From JABDLO01 sp035327565 (lineage in GTDB: Bacteria > Bacteroidota > Bacteroidia > Chitinophagales > Saprospiraceae): DNA of 39,095 bases. The notes under the pieces are model-generated. The model was not told where the DNA came from and did not search any database. It saw only the letters and a list, made by a program, of their open reading frames with translations. The position numbers were made by a program, and so were the translations under genes. This document shows positions 16,891-26,470 of the stretch, in pieces; position 1 is the first letter of the stretch; the number at the start of each line of letters is the position of its first letter. Location: the NCBI GenBank assembly GCA_035327565.1, contig DAOLDB010000036.1, positions 1 to 39,095 on the forward strand, in the 5' to 3' direction.

Positions 16891-19800
16891 CTCTCCAGAA
16901 TTAAAAATCCTGCAATATGTCCGGATCCGTTTCCTAAATTCAAAACATAAAAATATGTTCCTTCAGGAAGCGGACTACCGGATCTTGTACCTTGCCAGTC
17001 ATTTTCATAATTGACTCTTTCAAAAACGACCTGTCCCCATTGGTTAAATATAGTGAGTTTATTTCCAGGGTATTGACCTGAAGAAAGACAGGGAATGGCA
17101 AAATAGTCGTTTATTCCATCTCCATTGGGAGTGAAAAGAGTCGGGGCCATGCACTCTGAAACATCCCCTACTGTAAGTTCTACTGTGGCTTCGGAACAGT
17201 AGTCACCACATAATTCAGAACATATCCGGTATATGAAAGTAGTTGTACCTGCAAAGCGAGGATCCGGAATATATAATATACCCTCTTCAACTAAGACAAT
17301 TTTTCCAAAGGTTGGCATTGATGAAATAAATACTTCCGAATCTTCAGGAAGAATATCGTTTTCAAATACAGGAAGCAGGGTTTCTTCATTAGTTTCTATT
17401 GTATATATATCATTTCTGGCATCGGGCAATTCATTTCTGTATATGGTGATGGTATCAGTAGTAAATGCACCACATAACTCTGTGCTATAGGTCAGTGTAA
17501 TCCTGTTTTCACCCAATCTGATTCCGGAAACATTGGTAAAATGACCTGAAGTGGCATCAATATCCAGATAAGAATCTATAATATCCCAGGATACGATTAC
17601 CTCAGGGGGCCGGATCACAGAAATCACAGTTACAGGATGATCGTCACAAATAAAGATAGGATTCACTTCAGCTTCAGCATCAACAATAGGAATATTTTCA
17701 ACTAAAATGGTAAATTGTCTTGAAGGAGATGATGTACAAAGATCATCTTTAGCAATCAGGAATACCGGATTACTTCCCGGATTTAATTTTGAAAAGTCAT
17801 TAAGGACAATACAGGACGATTGACTTTGACCCAATAGTAAGCCACTTTCGGCATGATACAGTTCGATGATAGATCCAGCCACGACATTGTCAATACAAAT
17901 CAGAATCGTATTTCCTACTGATTCACCGCATACACTGTAACGTTCTTCCTCAGGTTCAGGGGTTACTGCGCCATCTAATATATCAACAAAAATCGAAGGT
18001 GAGGATATTCTGCATCCTCCGGAAATCACAGTTACCTGATACTCCCCCCGGTGATTTATGCTCACATTTGGGATGGTTGGATTTTGGAGATTCGAGCTGA
18101 AACCACCAGGGCCTGTCCAGCTGTATGTTACATTACTAAAAGATGAAGCGAGCAATCGCAATTCACTTCCAGGACATAAGGGTTCATTGGAGGCAGCGCT
18201 TGGAGGAAATGGCAAAAAGCCTATTTCGATCCTGACCTCATTACTTTCAGGTGATCTGCATTCATCTATTTCAATCACAACGGAATAAAGACCCCCATCT
18301 TCTCTTTCAACAAAAGGGATAGTAAGAAATGGGGACTGTGTAAACCTGACTCCTTGTGGTGTATTCCAAATATAGTTGGATGCACCTTCAAAAGGTTCTA
18401 TACTTAGAAAAAGATCATCATTTTCGCAATAATTCAACTCACCTGAAATAATAGGTTTAGGTGGATTGTTTTTAATATTAACTTCTACGGACCGGGGCTC
18501 AGAAACACAGCTTCCTGCAATCACTGTAAGCGTATAGTTGCCATTAACTTGAGCCCCTGCATTATCAATGGAAGGATTTTGTACATCCGATGTAAATTCA
18601 TTGGGCCCAGTCCATTTGAAAATATAATTGCCTGAAGGGAAAATGGAAGGAAAAAATGTAACCACAGCACTTCCGTCAGAACAATCCGGTGCGTTGCTGC
18701 TCAAAGCAGTGATTTCCGGAGCTTCTTCAATTCGAACCGTTGTTGATGCTTCTGCCAAACATCCCGATGGTGTGGTAACAGTCACAAAATAAATCCCTCC
18801 GCCGGCTGTAGATCTGGGGTTTTGTGAAATACTATTAAAGCCTCCGGGCCCATTCCATTGATAGGAAGCCCCCGGAATAAATGAAGCGGTTAAATCAATT
18901 GTATCACCCAAACACACTGGACCATTATTGTTGGCGTTGATAGAAATTTGCTGGTCAACCGATATGAGTTTTGGCAAAGAAAGATCGGATTCGCATATAC
19001 CATCAGAAACAACTACTGTCCAGTGACCCGCTGCATTATTGACCGTAACATTATTCAATGTCAAAATATTGGTAGAAGTGGTGGTTCTGAATACTCCTTC
19101 CTGATACCATGAGTAAAGATCTCCATTTGGTATATTATTTACTGAAAGGATTATTGAAGATCCTTCACAAACCATTTCATCCGATTCGATTTGAGGCCGG
19201 ATGGGTTTGCTAAATACAGTTACTAAAACAGAAGCAGTATCAGATATGCATCCTCCTCTGGAAATGATTAAAGAATATATACCCTGATTATTTAAGGAGG
19301 CATTTTTAATGGTGTCAGGAAACTGTTTAGAAGAAAGATATTGTGCAGGGCCTGTCCAATGATATGTAAAATTACTTCCTCCCACATCGGTTCCCAATAC
19401 TATTGCATCCCCTTCACATACTGATATGAACTGGTCATTAACTCTGGCCACGGGAGGTTCAATTACCATGATCATCACAGAGGGTGAAGGACTGGATAGA
19501 CAACCGTTTCTTTCTGCTACAACATAGTATAGATGCTGGCCGGGCATGGGATGTAATAAAAGGGAGGGTGCCGTTGTCGTCTCCAATAAAAGGCCATTTG
19601 GAAAACTTCCTTCATACCAAAAGTATGTTACATTGCCACCCTGACCCTCTGCATTCAAAAGTATAGATTCTCCTCTGCAAATGGTATTTTGGTCAATTAT
19701 GATGCGTGGTGTAGTGATTTGATCTATATTGACCTCAACGGTTCCTGAAGATACACACCCTCCAAATCCTGTGACTTCCAAAACATAAGTACCGTTATTT

Positions 19801-22800
19801 TGTGGCCCGACATTGGGTATAAGTGGGTTTTCCAGAAAAGAAGAAAAATTATTAGGTCCGGTCCAACGGAAAGAATATGCATCGGGTACAGGAGGAGGAG
19901 GCAGGTTGGCGAATAAGCGCAGTGTATCCACATCGCAAATCCCAAGCTCATGAAATGGCGAAAGCACTCTGGTTCTTATTTGGACTGTGGAAGTACAAGT
20001 TGCAGAATTTCCTGATAAATCGGTTACGGTAAGTACTATTGGAACCTCTTCTCCTAATTGAGAACAATCAAAGGAGGCTGGAATAACGGTTTTGTTTGCA
20101 ATCCCACACAAATCGAAACTCCCATTATCAATAATAGAAGGATTTAAGACATAAGGCTCAGTACCTGATGGCTCTAAGAAAATGACAGCGGGTTTACATA
20201 AAACAGTAGGGGGAAAAGTATCCCTTATCTCAATAAGAAATGAGCAAGAATCTAAATTGTCCCCATTATCTCTGACAAAGAGTGTAACGCTTGCAGTACC
20301 CAATGGAAGGGTCAGAACCAACTCGTTCTCTTCATGAGGAATAACTTTATTTTGAGTAGTAATACTTCCACTTACTTTATACTCCAACTCAGCATCGCTA
20401 TAGATCAGTCTGGCCCTGAGGTAACTCAGCCCATCAGTACCATTTGGTCCGATAGGATTGCACGGTCGAATGATTTGATTTAAATCGGAAATCGTAAACT
20501 TTATTGTTCCATCAATACCCCAGGCATTGATTTGTTCAGGTGATATGGCAAAAGATTTACTGATAATCTTACATTCCTCATTCATAGAATCCGTAATGCT
20601 ACCTATCAGGGTGTCATCTTCACTAAAAATTTGAAGAAACTCTCCACTTTCACTGACATTTGTAAACATTTCAATATTTAAAAATGCAGGATTTTGATTG
20701 TTTTTTATAGGAAAAATTTCATCAAATGTCAATAAGATATTATTTAAAGTATATTCATTGATTTCTTCATCCAATGAAAAACTTAATAAAGAAGCCTGAC
20801 TAGTCAATGGCATTTGCTTTTGATATACTTTATTGAAAAGACAGTTGTCCTCCAGGATGAAATCATTCAACGGGATTGAAACTTCGATTACACAATCATC
20901 AGGAGGCAGATACAGTATTGAATCATTTACACATTGAATGGCAGGAGGTGTATTATCAAGGACAGTCACAGAATAACTGCAGGATCGTGACAAACCTGAA
21001 CAATCCGTTGAAACATCTTCTACAAAATGAATTCCTGTAGAAAGCATAATTCCTCCCATTGCCATGATCTGTTCAGCAGTGATTGGATTTCCATTAACAA
21101 TAATGGTTCTATTTATGGTTTGTTTTGCCTTATTATAAAATTCAATTTTTCCCTCAATATTTACCTCTTCACATGTAAAAGTCACATTGTCATCTTCCCC
21201 CAGATTCAAAGGTATTTGTATGATCCATTGAAAATTGCCATTGATCATCCATCTTTGTAAGGTTTCAATGGAAAGATTTAAGGTAAATAATTCTGAAACA
21301 CAATCCTTTCCTTCTATTTGAAAGTTTGCAATAGGGTCATTTTCAGGGGATAGCAAATATAAGAAAGGTCCCAACTGTTCTATATCCCAATCATACAAAT
21401 GAATGTATAATATGGCTGAATCAGCCGGCCATACTCCAAAAGGATTTATGGGTTGGAAGGGAAGGACTATTTGGTTTTGCATACTGGCAAGACTGTCTGT
21501 AAGAAAACCAATTTTACCCTCAAGAGTAATAAAAGGATCGTAATTGATACAACCGCCGGCATATTCTATTTCAGGTAGTGAAAATAGTGACTCACACGAC
21601 CCCGGGATGACTTCCAGTAATTGATTTTCGGGGCATGAAAGGATTTCAAATGTATCATCATTCAACACCACATATGTAGCTTCGATCACTGTGTAATTGA
21701 AACAGGCGTCATAGAATACAAAATCAAGTTCCACTTTGAAAACAATTCCCGGAGACAGTGAAGGGCATGAAGTGGTAAAAATATTGTTGGGAATTAATCC
21801 CGGGAATGTACTGGGGTCTTCCAAATCATAGGTGCCATTTACAGCTACAAAGGAAAAGACCTCAGAACAGTTGTCAGAATATATTGCCCCTCCCAAGGAT
21901 TCTATCCATTCAGAAAAAGAAATGAAATCAAGATCACTACACACATAGGAATAGTTTTGATGTGGAACTTCGACTTCAGGAGGTGTAATATCTCTTACGT
22001 GAATGATCTGAATTGCAGAAGTATCATTATTACACACATCTCGTGCAGAATATTTTCTGACAATAGTGTAATTACAACCTTCACCGATGATACTGTCCAT
22101 AATTTCATATACTACTTCACTACAGTGGTCTGAAATGGTATATAAGGATTGATTTATTTCGGAGTCATCAATAAGATCGCAGGATATAACAATTGTATCC
22201 TGTATTTGAATATCAGGAGGGGTCTGATCTATGACAGTAACTATTTGTGTATGACTATCCGAATTGCCACAATTATCAGTGACAATCCAGGTTCTTGTGA
22301 GGGTATAAAAATAATATTCACATTCATCTTCTGTGCCCTGACGATCTGTGGATTCGTGATATTCCAATTTGGGGTTTCTTGTACAGATATCTAATCCCTT
22401 AATATTATTGGTTAATGGCAAATCTTCACATGAAATGGTAATATCGGCTGGATACTCTGACAAGGTGGGTCTGATGGTGTCATTTATGGAAAACGAAGCG
22501 GTCGTAACGGATTGATTATTGCATCCATCTACAACAATAAAGGAAACGTCTACTTTCCAGTTACAAATACCATCAGGAATGGGAATTGTATCTCTGGATA
22601 TCAGACCTACACCTGCTTGTCCTTTATTGTCCTGAAAGGCAAACCGGAACCAGGTGGCATTTGAGCAATCATCTGTGGCTATACTAAATCCATGGTTTCT
22701 AATCCAGTTTTTCAGAGTATCTCTGATTCCCGTTGCACAGGCATAGGTTCTCGATTCAGCATGTTTGATGATGGTAGGACCTCTGTTGTCAAAAGTATAA

Positions 22801-23171
22801 AAACGGGCGGGCAATGTATCAGTACTGTTTCCACATGAATCCGTGGCATAAAATAATACAGTGACCGACTGGGTGTTGCCGCAAAATAAAGAGCTGTTGA
22901 ATTGACCTATAGCAGTTTGGAGATCAGGAATTCCAAAATATTGTACGGGATTACTTTTTTCATCGGTTGCTATCATTCCTCCACTGCTATTATACCACTG
23001 AGTCAGGAGGTTCAATATATTGGGAGAATTACAATTGATTGCTGCGTCTTTGGGAATGGCTGAGATTAAAGGAGGATCATGATCATCATCACATGCCCAA
23101 ATATAAGAAGGACAAGCTGTGAACCACATCAATATTCCTAAAGGGTATAAAAATGATTTCATTTTCGTCAT
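16887..23171 (-). CDS. Giant T9SS surface protein with HYR/Ig-like repeats and gliding-type C-terminal domain
   Basis: A 2094-aa secreted protein. The signal peptide (about residues 1-27; Met4 at 23162 is an equally good start) ends IWA-CDDDHDP. Residues about 35-1090 hold HYR-like modules with recurring phrases such as VTVIDQTPPDI, VRDITPPEVE and VLDNTPPAIQC and many cysteines. Residues about 1090-1860 hold eight Ig/PKD-like repeats, five of them with the W-T/N-G-P motif (for example FRWTGPNNF, YSWTGPGGF). A DARNDIYTIETNEETLLPVFENDIL Ig-like module follows, written here only by its borders DARND to ENDIL. The last 90 residues, from CMAPTLFTPNGDGINDYF to GFLILER, form the gliding-motility-associated type B sorting domain. 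It is a probable adhesin or filament; the ligand is unknown. Confidence 0.93.
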   Translation of the reverse strand: MTKMKSFLYPLGILMWFTACPSYIWACDDDHDPPLISAIPKDAAINCNSPNILNLLTQWYNSSGGMIATDEKSNPVQYFGIPDLQTAIGQFNSSLFCGNTQSVTVLFYATDSCGNSTDTLPARFYTFDNRGPTIIKHAESRTYACATGIRDTLKNWIRNHGFSIATDDCSNATWFRFAFQDNKGQAGVGLISRDTIPIPDGICNWKVDVSFIVVDGCNNQSVTTASFSINDTIRPTLSEYPADITISCEDLPLTNNIKGLDICTRNPKLEYHESTDRQGTEDECEYYFYTLTRTWIVTDNCGNSDSHTQIVTVIDQTPPDIQIQDTIVISCDLIDDSEINQSLYTISDHCSEVVYEIMDSIIGEGCNYTIVRKYSARDVCNNDTSAIQIIHVRDITPPEVEVPHQNYSYVCSDLDFISFSEWIESLGGAIYSDNCSEVFSFVAVNGTYDLEDPSTFPGLIPNNIFTTSCPSLSPGIVFKVELDFVFYDACFNYTVIEATYVVLNDDTFEILSCPENQLLEVIPGSCESLFSLPEIEYAGGCINYDPFITLEGKIGFLTDSLASMQNQIVLPFQPINPFGVWPADSAILYIHLYDWDIEQLGPFLYLLSPENDPIANFQIEGKDCVSELFTLNLSIETLQRWMINGNFQWIIQIPLNLGEDDNVTFTCEEVNIEGKIEFYNKAKQTINRTIIVNGNPITAEQIMAMGGIMLSTGIHFVEDVSTDCSGLSRSCSYSVTVLDNTPPAIQCVNDSILYLPPDDCVIEVSIPLNDFILEDNCLFNKVYQKQMPLTSQASLLSFSLDEEINEYTLNNILLTFDEIFPIKNNQNPAFLNIEMFTNVSESGEFLQIFSEDDTLIGSITDSMNEECKIISKSFAISPEQINAWGIDGTIKFTISDLNQIIRPCNPIGPNGTDGLSYLRARLIYSDAELEYKVSGSITTQNKVIPHEENELVLTLPLGTASVTLFVRDNGDNLDSCSFLIEIRDTFPPTVLCKPAVIFLEPSGTEPYVLNPSIIDNGSFDLCGIANKTVIPASFDCSQLGEEVPIVLTVTDLSGNSATCTSTVQIRTRVLSPFHELGICDVDTLRLFANLPPPPVPDAYSFRWTGPNNFSSFLENPLIPNVGPQNNGTYVLEVTGFGGCVSSGTVEVNIDQITTPRIIIDQNTICRGESILLNAEGQGGNVTYFWYEGSFPNGLLLETTTAPSLLLHPMPGQHLYYVVAERNGCLSSPSPSVMIMVIEPPVARVNDQFISVCEGDAIVLGTDVGGSNFTYHWTGPAQYLSSKQFPDTIKNASLNNQGIYSLIISRGGCISDTASVLVTVFSKPIRPQIESDEMVCEGSSIILSVNNIPNGDLYSWYQEGVFRTTTSTNILTLNNVTVNNAAGHWTVVVSDGICESDLSLPKLISVDQQISINANNNGPVCLGDTIDLTASFIPGASYQWNGPGGFNSISQNPRSTAGGGIYFVTVTTPSGCLAEASTTVRIEEAPEITALSSNAPDCSDGSAVVTFFPSIFPSGNYIFKWTGPNEFTSDVQNPSIDNAGAQVNGNYTLTVIAGSCVSEPRSVEVNIKNNPPKPIISGELNYCENDDLFLSIEPFEGASNYIWNTPQGVRFTQSPFLTIPFVEREDGGLYSVVIEIDECRSPESNEVRIEIGFLPFPPSAASNEPLCPGSELRLLASSFSNVTYSWTGPGGFSSNLQNPTIPNVSINHRGEYQVTVISGGCRISSPSIFVDILDGAVTPEPEEERYSVCGESVGNTILICIDNVVAGSIIELYHAESGLLLGQSQSSCIVLNDFSKLNPGSNPVFLIAKDDLCTSSPSRQFTILVENIPIVDAEAEVNPIFICDDHPVTVISVIRPPEVIVSWDIIDSYLDIDATSGHFTNVSGIRLGENRITLTYSTELCGAFTTDTITIYRNELPDARNDIYTIETNEETLLPVFENDILPEDSEVFISSMPTFGKIVLVEEGILYIPDPRFAGTTTFIYRICSELCGDYCSEATVELTVGDVSECMAPTLFTPNGDGINDYFAIPCLSSGQYPGNKLTIFNQWGQVVFERVNYENDWQGTRSGSPLPEGTYFYVLNLGNGSGHIAGFLILER

Positions 23172-23195
23172 AAATCGAAGTCCAGGACTTTAATA

Positions 23196-23203
23196 CAAAA
23201 CTA
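23196..23203 (-). promoter_or_regulatory. -7 promoter box for the surface-protein operon
   Basis: Minus-strand TAGTTTTG matches TAnnTTTG exactly, 24 bp upstream of the first ATG of the giant protein. No other candidate is closer. A matching -33 TTTG is not evident, so the call is moderate. Confidence 0.45.
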
Positions 23204-23384
23204 ACAATCTTCCGATAGTTGACCATGAAATCGTTGGAAATCATCCATCAGAAAGAGAAGTTATTGATAAGAACGAAATGAAATTATTTTCCTTTTGGTG
23301 AAGTGAAGGAAATTTGAAAAGACATGTTGAATCAGAAAAGAGTATAGAACCAAAAGAATGAGTGACAATGGCTGTTTTTCAATA

Positions 23385-23570
23385 TTACTCTTCTTCTTCC
23401 AACTCTCTGTTGGTTAGCTTTTTATCTGTAACGTTTTCATTGAGGAAAGTATTGATTCTGTCGATAGGAAAGCTTGATTCCATTTCTCCGAATGAATTGA
23501 TTTTTATGTCAAACCCCTTTAAATCTTCATGGACATTGGGCTTGCCTTTTTTCTTCATTTTTTTTGGCAT
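23385..23570 (-). CDS. Small conserved-looking hypothetical protein downstream of dsbD-like gene
   Basis: A 61-aa soluble protein with a very basic start (MPKKMKKKGKPNVHEDLKG), a core reading FDIKINSFGEMESSFPIDRINTF written across residues 20-42, then an N-V-x-D-K-K-L segment and an acidic end of four glutamates. I recognise this layout from uncharacterised Bacteroidota proteins of similar size, from memory only. It begins 11 bp after the dsbD-like stop codon on the same strand, so the two are very likely co-transcribed. It contains no cysteine, so a direct thiol role is unlikely. The plus-strand reading of the same DNA has no coding character. Confidence 0.75.
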   Translation of the reverse strand: MPKKMKKKGKPNVHEDLKGFDIKINSFGEMESSFPIDRINTFLNENVTDKKLTNRELEEEE

Positions 23571-23581
23571 ACCTCGAAAAT

Positions 23582-26194
23582 TTAGTTTGTAGTGGAATTA
23601 GATTTAAATGAAGTCAACCCACATTCGAGAAATTTATAATAGCTTTCAATGCCTTCTTTGAATGGGCGGGGTGCGCTGATTACTTTTTCGTCCGGAGTCA
23701 TAAGCACATACAATGGTTGAGAATTCTGTTCAAAATTTACAATTTGAAAATCTGCCCATTTATTACCTATATTTCTTATTTTTTTGCCTCTGCTTTTAGA
23801 TATCAAAATTTCTTCCAGTTTTTCATCGTCATCAACGTATAGAGAAACCAAAACCACATCCTTATTGAGTGCGCTTCTGATTTTTTCTTCTACCCATATA
23901 TGTTCCTCCGTTTTCCTGCAATTCACACAACCGTATCCGGTAAAGTCCAAAAGTACAGGTTTTCTTACTTCTTTTGCATAGGCCAGACCTTCGTAGTAGT
24001 CTTTAAAGCAATCAATATTGTTGGCACATTTTGAATATGAAGGATATTTTTCTTTGATGGCAGGATCCAAATCTTGTGGTGGAAGGAAAAAATTATAATG
24101 TCCGGGAGGTGCCAGTCCACTCATAAGAGTGAGTGTATTATACGACCCTGTATTCTGATTGATAAAGAATCCCTTGCTCAGATATAGAGTAAACACCAGG
24201 AAAAAGGTGGCGAAAGCACCTCTTGTCAATGACAGCTTTTTGGTCGGGCTATCGTGGGGAAATCTGATCCATCCAAATAAATACAAGGTGAGGCCAAGAA
24301 ATATTAAAATCCAAAGACCCATAAACAATTCGTATCTTAAAAATCCCCAATGATTGGTCATGTCAGCTACGGATAAAAATTTGAGGGCCAGAGCCAATTC
24401 GAGGAATCCCAAAGTTACTTTTACTGAATTCATCCAGCTCCCGGATCGGGGAAGTGAATTAAGCCATGCAGGAAATGCAGCAAATAATCCAAAGGGTAGT
24501 GCCAACGCTAAAGAAAAGCCAAACATTACTATAAATGGTCCGATGTATTCTCCTTTTGAAGCGGCTTGGACTATAGCAGTACCAATAATCGGGCCTGTAC
24601 AGGAAAACGATACCAATGCGAGGGTGAAAGCCATAAAAAAGATTCCAATCAGACCTCCTTTGTCGGCCATACTGTCTGACTTAGTTGTCCAGGTGCTGGG
24701 AAGAGTAATCTCATAGTACCCAAAAAATGAAAATGCAAAAGCAATAAAAATGAAAAAGAAAAATGTATTGGCTATCCAGTTGGTGGAAAGCCTGTTTAAT
24801 GCTTCGGGACCCAATAAAATAGTGATCAACAGACCCAAAGCAACATAAATAACTATGATAGAAGCACCGTATATTACACCATTAGTCCATCCATTTCTTT
24901 TAGTGTCTTTTGTGAAGTAGGATACTGTTATCGGGATCATGGGAAATACACATGGGGTCATTAGTGCCAGCAAACCTCCGGCAAATCCAAAAATAAAAAT
25001 CCATAGAAACCCCGAATTTTCTTTTGAGGATTCTTCGCAATCGGATATCGGCTCTTTATAAGAATCCAAAATGGTTGGTATCGTTTGGTCAATGGTTTTT
25101 CCTTCAGCCGAATTCTCAATTTTTCCGGCATATAACAGCGTTGCAACGTTCTGAGACGGGCTATCTTCATTGAGGAGCAAATCAAACTCAATATCTGTGG
25201 GTGGCAGACAGGTTTCGTCATTACAAGTCATGTAAGTTACATACCCGCTGACTCTTGGATTTGGACCGGTAATTTTTATGTTTTGCTGTAGAGTGTAGGG
25301 TTCGTGATGAAGAAATTTAATCACTTGTACTTTAAAATATGGGTCCAATCCTGCTTTTTTGCGACCATTTTCTATTGAAGGACCTTCTAACTCTGCATCT
25401 TCCAATTTCTCTATTACAAGTTCTGTAGGTACCGGTCCTTTGTCATCAGTAAACTGTGAATATACAGTCCATCCTTTTTCCATGACTGCAATGAACTTAA
25501 TGACGGCATTTGTGTCATTATTCTTTTCAAATTTGTATGTCCATTGCACAGGATCGAGCATTTTACCTGGAGCTGGAAAATTTGTCTGCTCTGTTAAGGA
25601 AAGATTAAGGGTTATTTCCGGGGTTTTGTTTTCAGCGCCTTCTGACAAAGAGGCAATTTCTGTTATGGTGACAGGATCTTTTTCCACCATTGATGCTGAA
25701 CTTTCATTTTGAGAGTTCCCTTTCAAAGTAAAGGAAAAATCTACATCCGTAGGAGGCAGGCATTTAGTATCATCACAAGTCATAAAGGTTAAATAACCTT
25801 CAATGATACCTTTTTCAGCATTGATTTTTACTTTCTGCCGGATGATATAAGGCTGGTCACTGGAAAATTTGATGACGTGAGTATCAAATAGTTTGTCGTA
25901 TCCTTCGTTCCTGCTGCCATCTTCAATGGATTCTCCTTTGAGCTCGACATTTTCTGTTTTTTCATAAGTTATTTCTGTAGGAACCGGGCCATCATCTCCA
26001 GTAAATTGGGAATAAACACTCCAGCTTTTAGCTATATCTGCAGTAAATATAAGTTCATAGGTATTTCCTTCAACCCACTTTGATGAAAATTTCCATTTAA
26101 CGGGTTCAAGGACCTGGGCTGATAAACAAAAAACAGTAAAACCCTGAATAATAGTTAGATATAAAAATCGGTTGAAAATCAATCCTGATTTCAT
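23582..26194 (-). CDS. DsbD-like thiol:disulfide interchange protein with duplicated N-terminal domain
   Basis: An 870-aa inner-membrane reductant carrier that moves electrons from cytosolic thioredoxin to periplasmic thiols. After a signal peptide (to about residue 27) come two tandem DsbD-alpha-like domains about 184 residues apart. Each ends in a matching cysteine motif: MTCDDTKCLPPTD near residue 138 and MTCNDETCLPPTD near residue 322. The membrane domain follows, with reactive cysteines in LMTPCVFPMIP (near residue 413) and VSFSCTGPIIG. The C-terminal thioredoxin domain has FTGYGCVNCRKTEEHIW (CxxC near residue 756). Start 26194 is chosen over 26242 because the latter's codons 2-5 form a perfect -7 promoter box and the signal peptide begins properly at MKSGLIF. 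Confidence 0.93.
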   Translation of the reverse strand: MKSGLIFNRFLYLTIIQGFTVFCLSAQVLEPVKWKFSSKWVEGNTYELIFTADIAKSWSVYSQFTGDDGPVPTEITYEKTENVELKGESIEDGSRNEGYDKLFDTHVIKFSSDQPYIIRQKVKINAEKGIIEGYLTFMTCDDTKCLPPTDVDFSFTLKGNSQNESSASMVEKDPVTITEIASLSEGAENKTPEITLNLSLTEQTNFPAPGKMLDPVQWTYKFEKNNDTNAVIKFIAVMEKGWTVYSQFTDDKGPVPTELVIEKLEDAELEGPSIENGRKKAGLDPYFKVQVIKFLHHEPYTLQQNIKITGPNPRVSGYVTYMTCNDETCLPPTDIEFDLLLNEDSPSQNVATLLYAGKIENSAEGKTIDQTIPTILDSYKEPISDCEESSKENSGFLWIFIFGFAGGLLALMTPCVFPMIPITVSYFTKDTKRNGWTNGVIYGASIIVIYVALGLLITILLGPEALNRLSTNWIANTFFFFIFIAFAFSFFGYYEITLPSTWTTKSDSMADKGGLIGIFFMAFTLALVSFSCTGPIIGTAIVQAASKGEYIGPFIVMFGFSLALALPFGLFAAFPAWLNSLPRSGSWMNSVKVTLGFLELALALKFLSVADMTNHWGFLRYELFMGLWILIFLGLTLYLFGWIRFPHDSPTKKLSLTRGAFATFFLVFTLYLSKGFFINQNTGSYNTLTLMSGLAPPGHYNFFLPPQDLDPAIKEKYPSYSKCANNIDCFKDYYEGLAYAKEVRKPVLLDFTGYGCVNCRKTEEHIWVEEKIRSALNKDVVLVSLYVDDDEKLEEILISKSRGKKIRNIGNKWADFQIVNFEQNSQPLYVLMTPDEKVISAPRPFKEGIESYYKFLECGLTSFKSNSTTN

Positions 26195-26227
26195 GCAGTA
26201 TATTTTGGAATTGAATATTTGATTATT

Positions 26228-26235
26228 CAAAAATA
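26228..26235 (-). promoter_or_regulatory. -7 promoter box for dsbD-like gene
   Basis: Minus-strand TATTTTTG matches TAnnTTTG exactly, 33 bp before the chosen start at 26194. If this is the promoter, the upstream in-frame ATG at 26242 is not transcribed, which supports the shorter protein. Confidence 0.5.
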
Positions 26236-26470
26236 ACACCATTTATAATTGAAATTTTTTCCTTTTTGGTATTTTATAAAAAGTTTAACCATTTGACTGT
26301 TGAATTGGCCTACTTATATTTTTTCATATCATTTTATCATGTTGCATATCAATGATTGATATTAAATATCTGTTATTCCATCCCGCTCTTTATTCTCATG
26401 AATTTCATGTCGTTCTTAGAATGGTTTCTGATAAAAAGAAAAAACCAAAAAACACCAAAGTGAGATTTAT

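Noticed and set aside
26195..26242. 16-residue N-terminal extension of the DsbD-like protein
   Set aside because: It contains a perfect -7 promoter box and would place polar residues before a good signal peptide.
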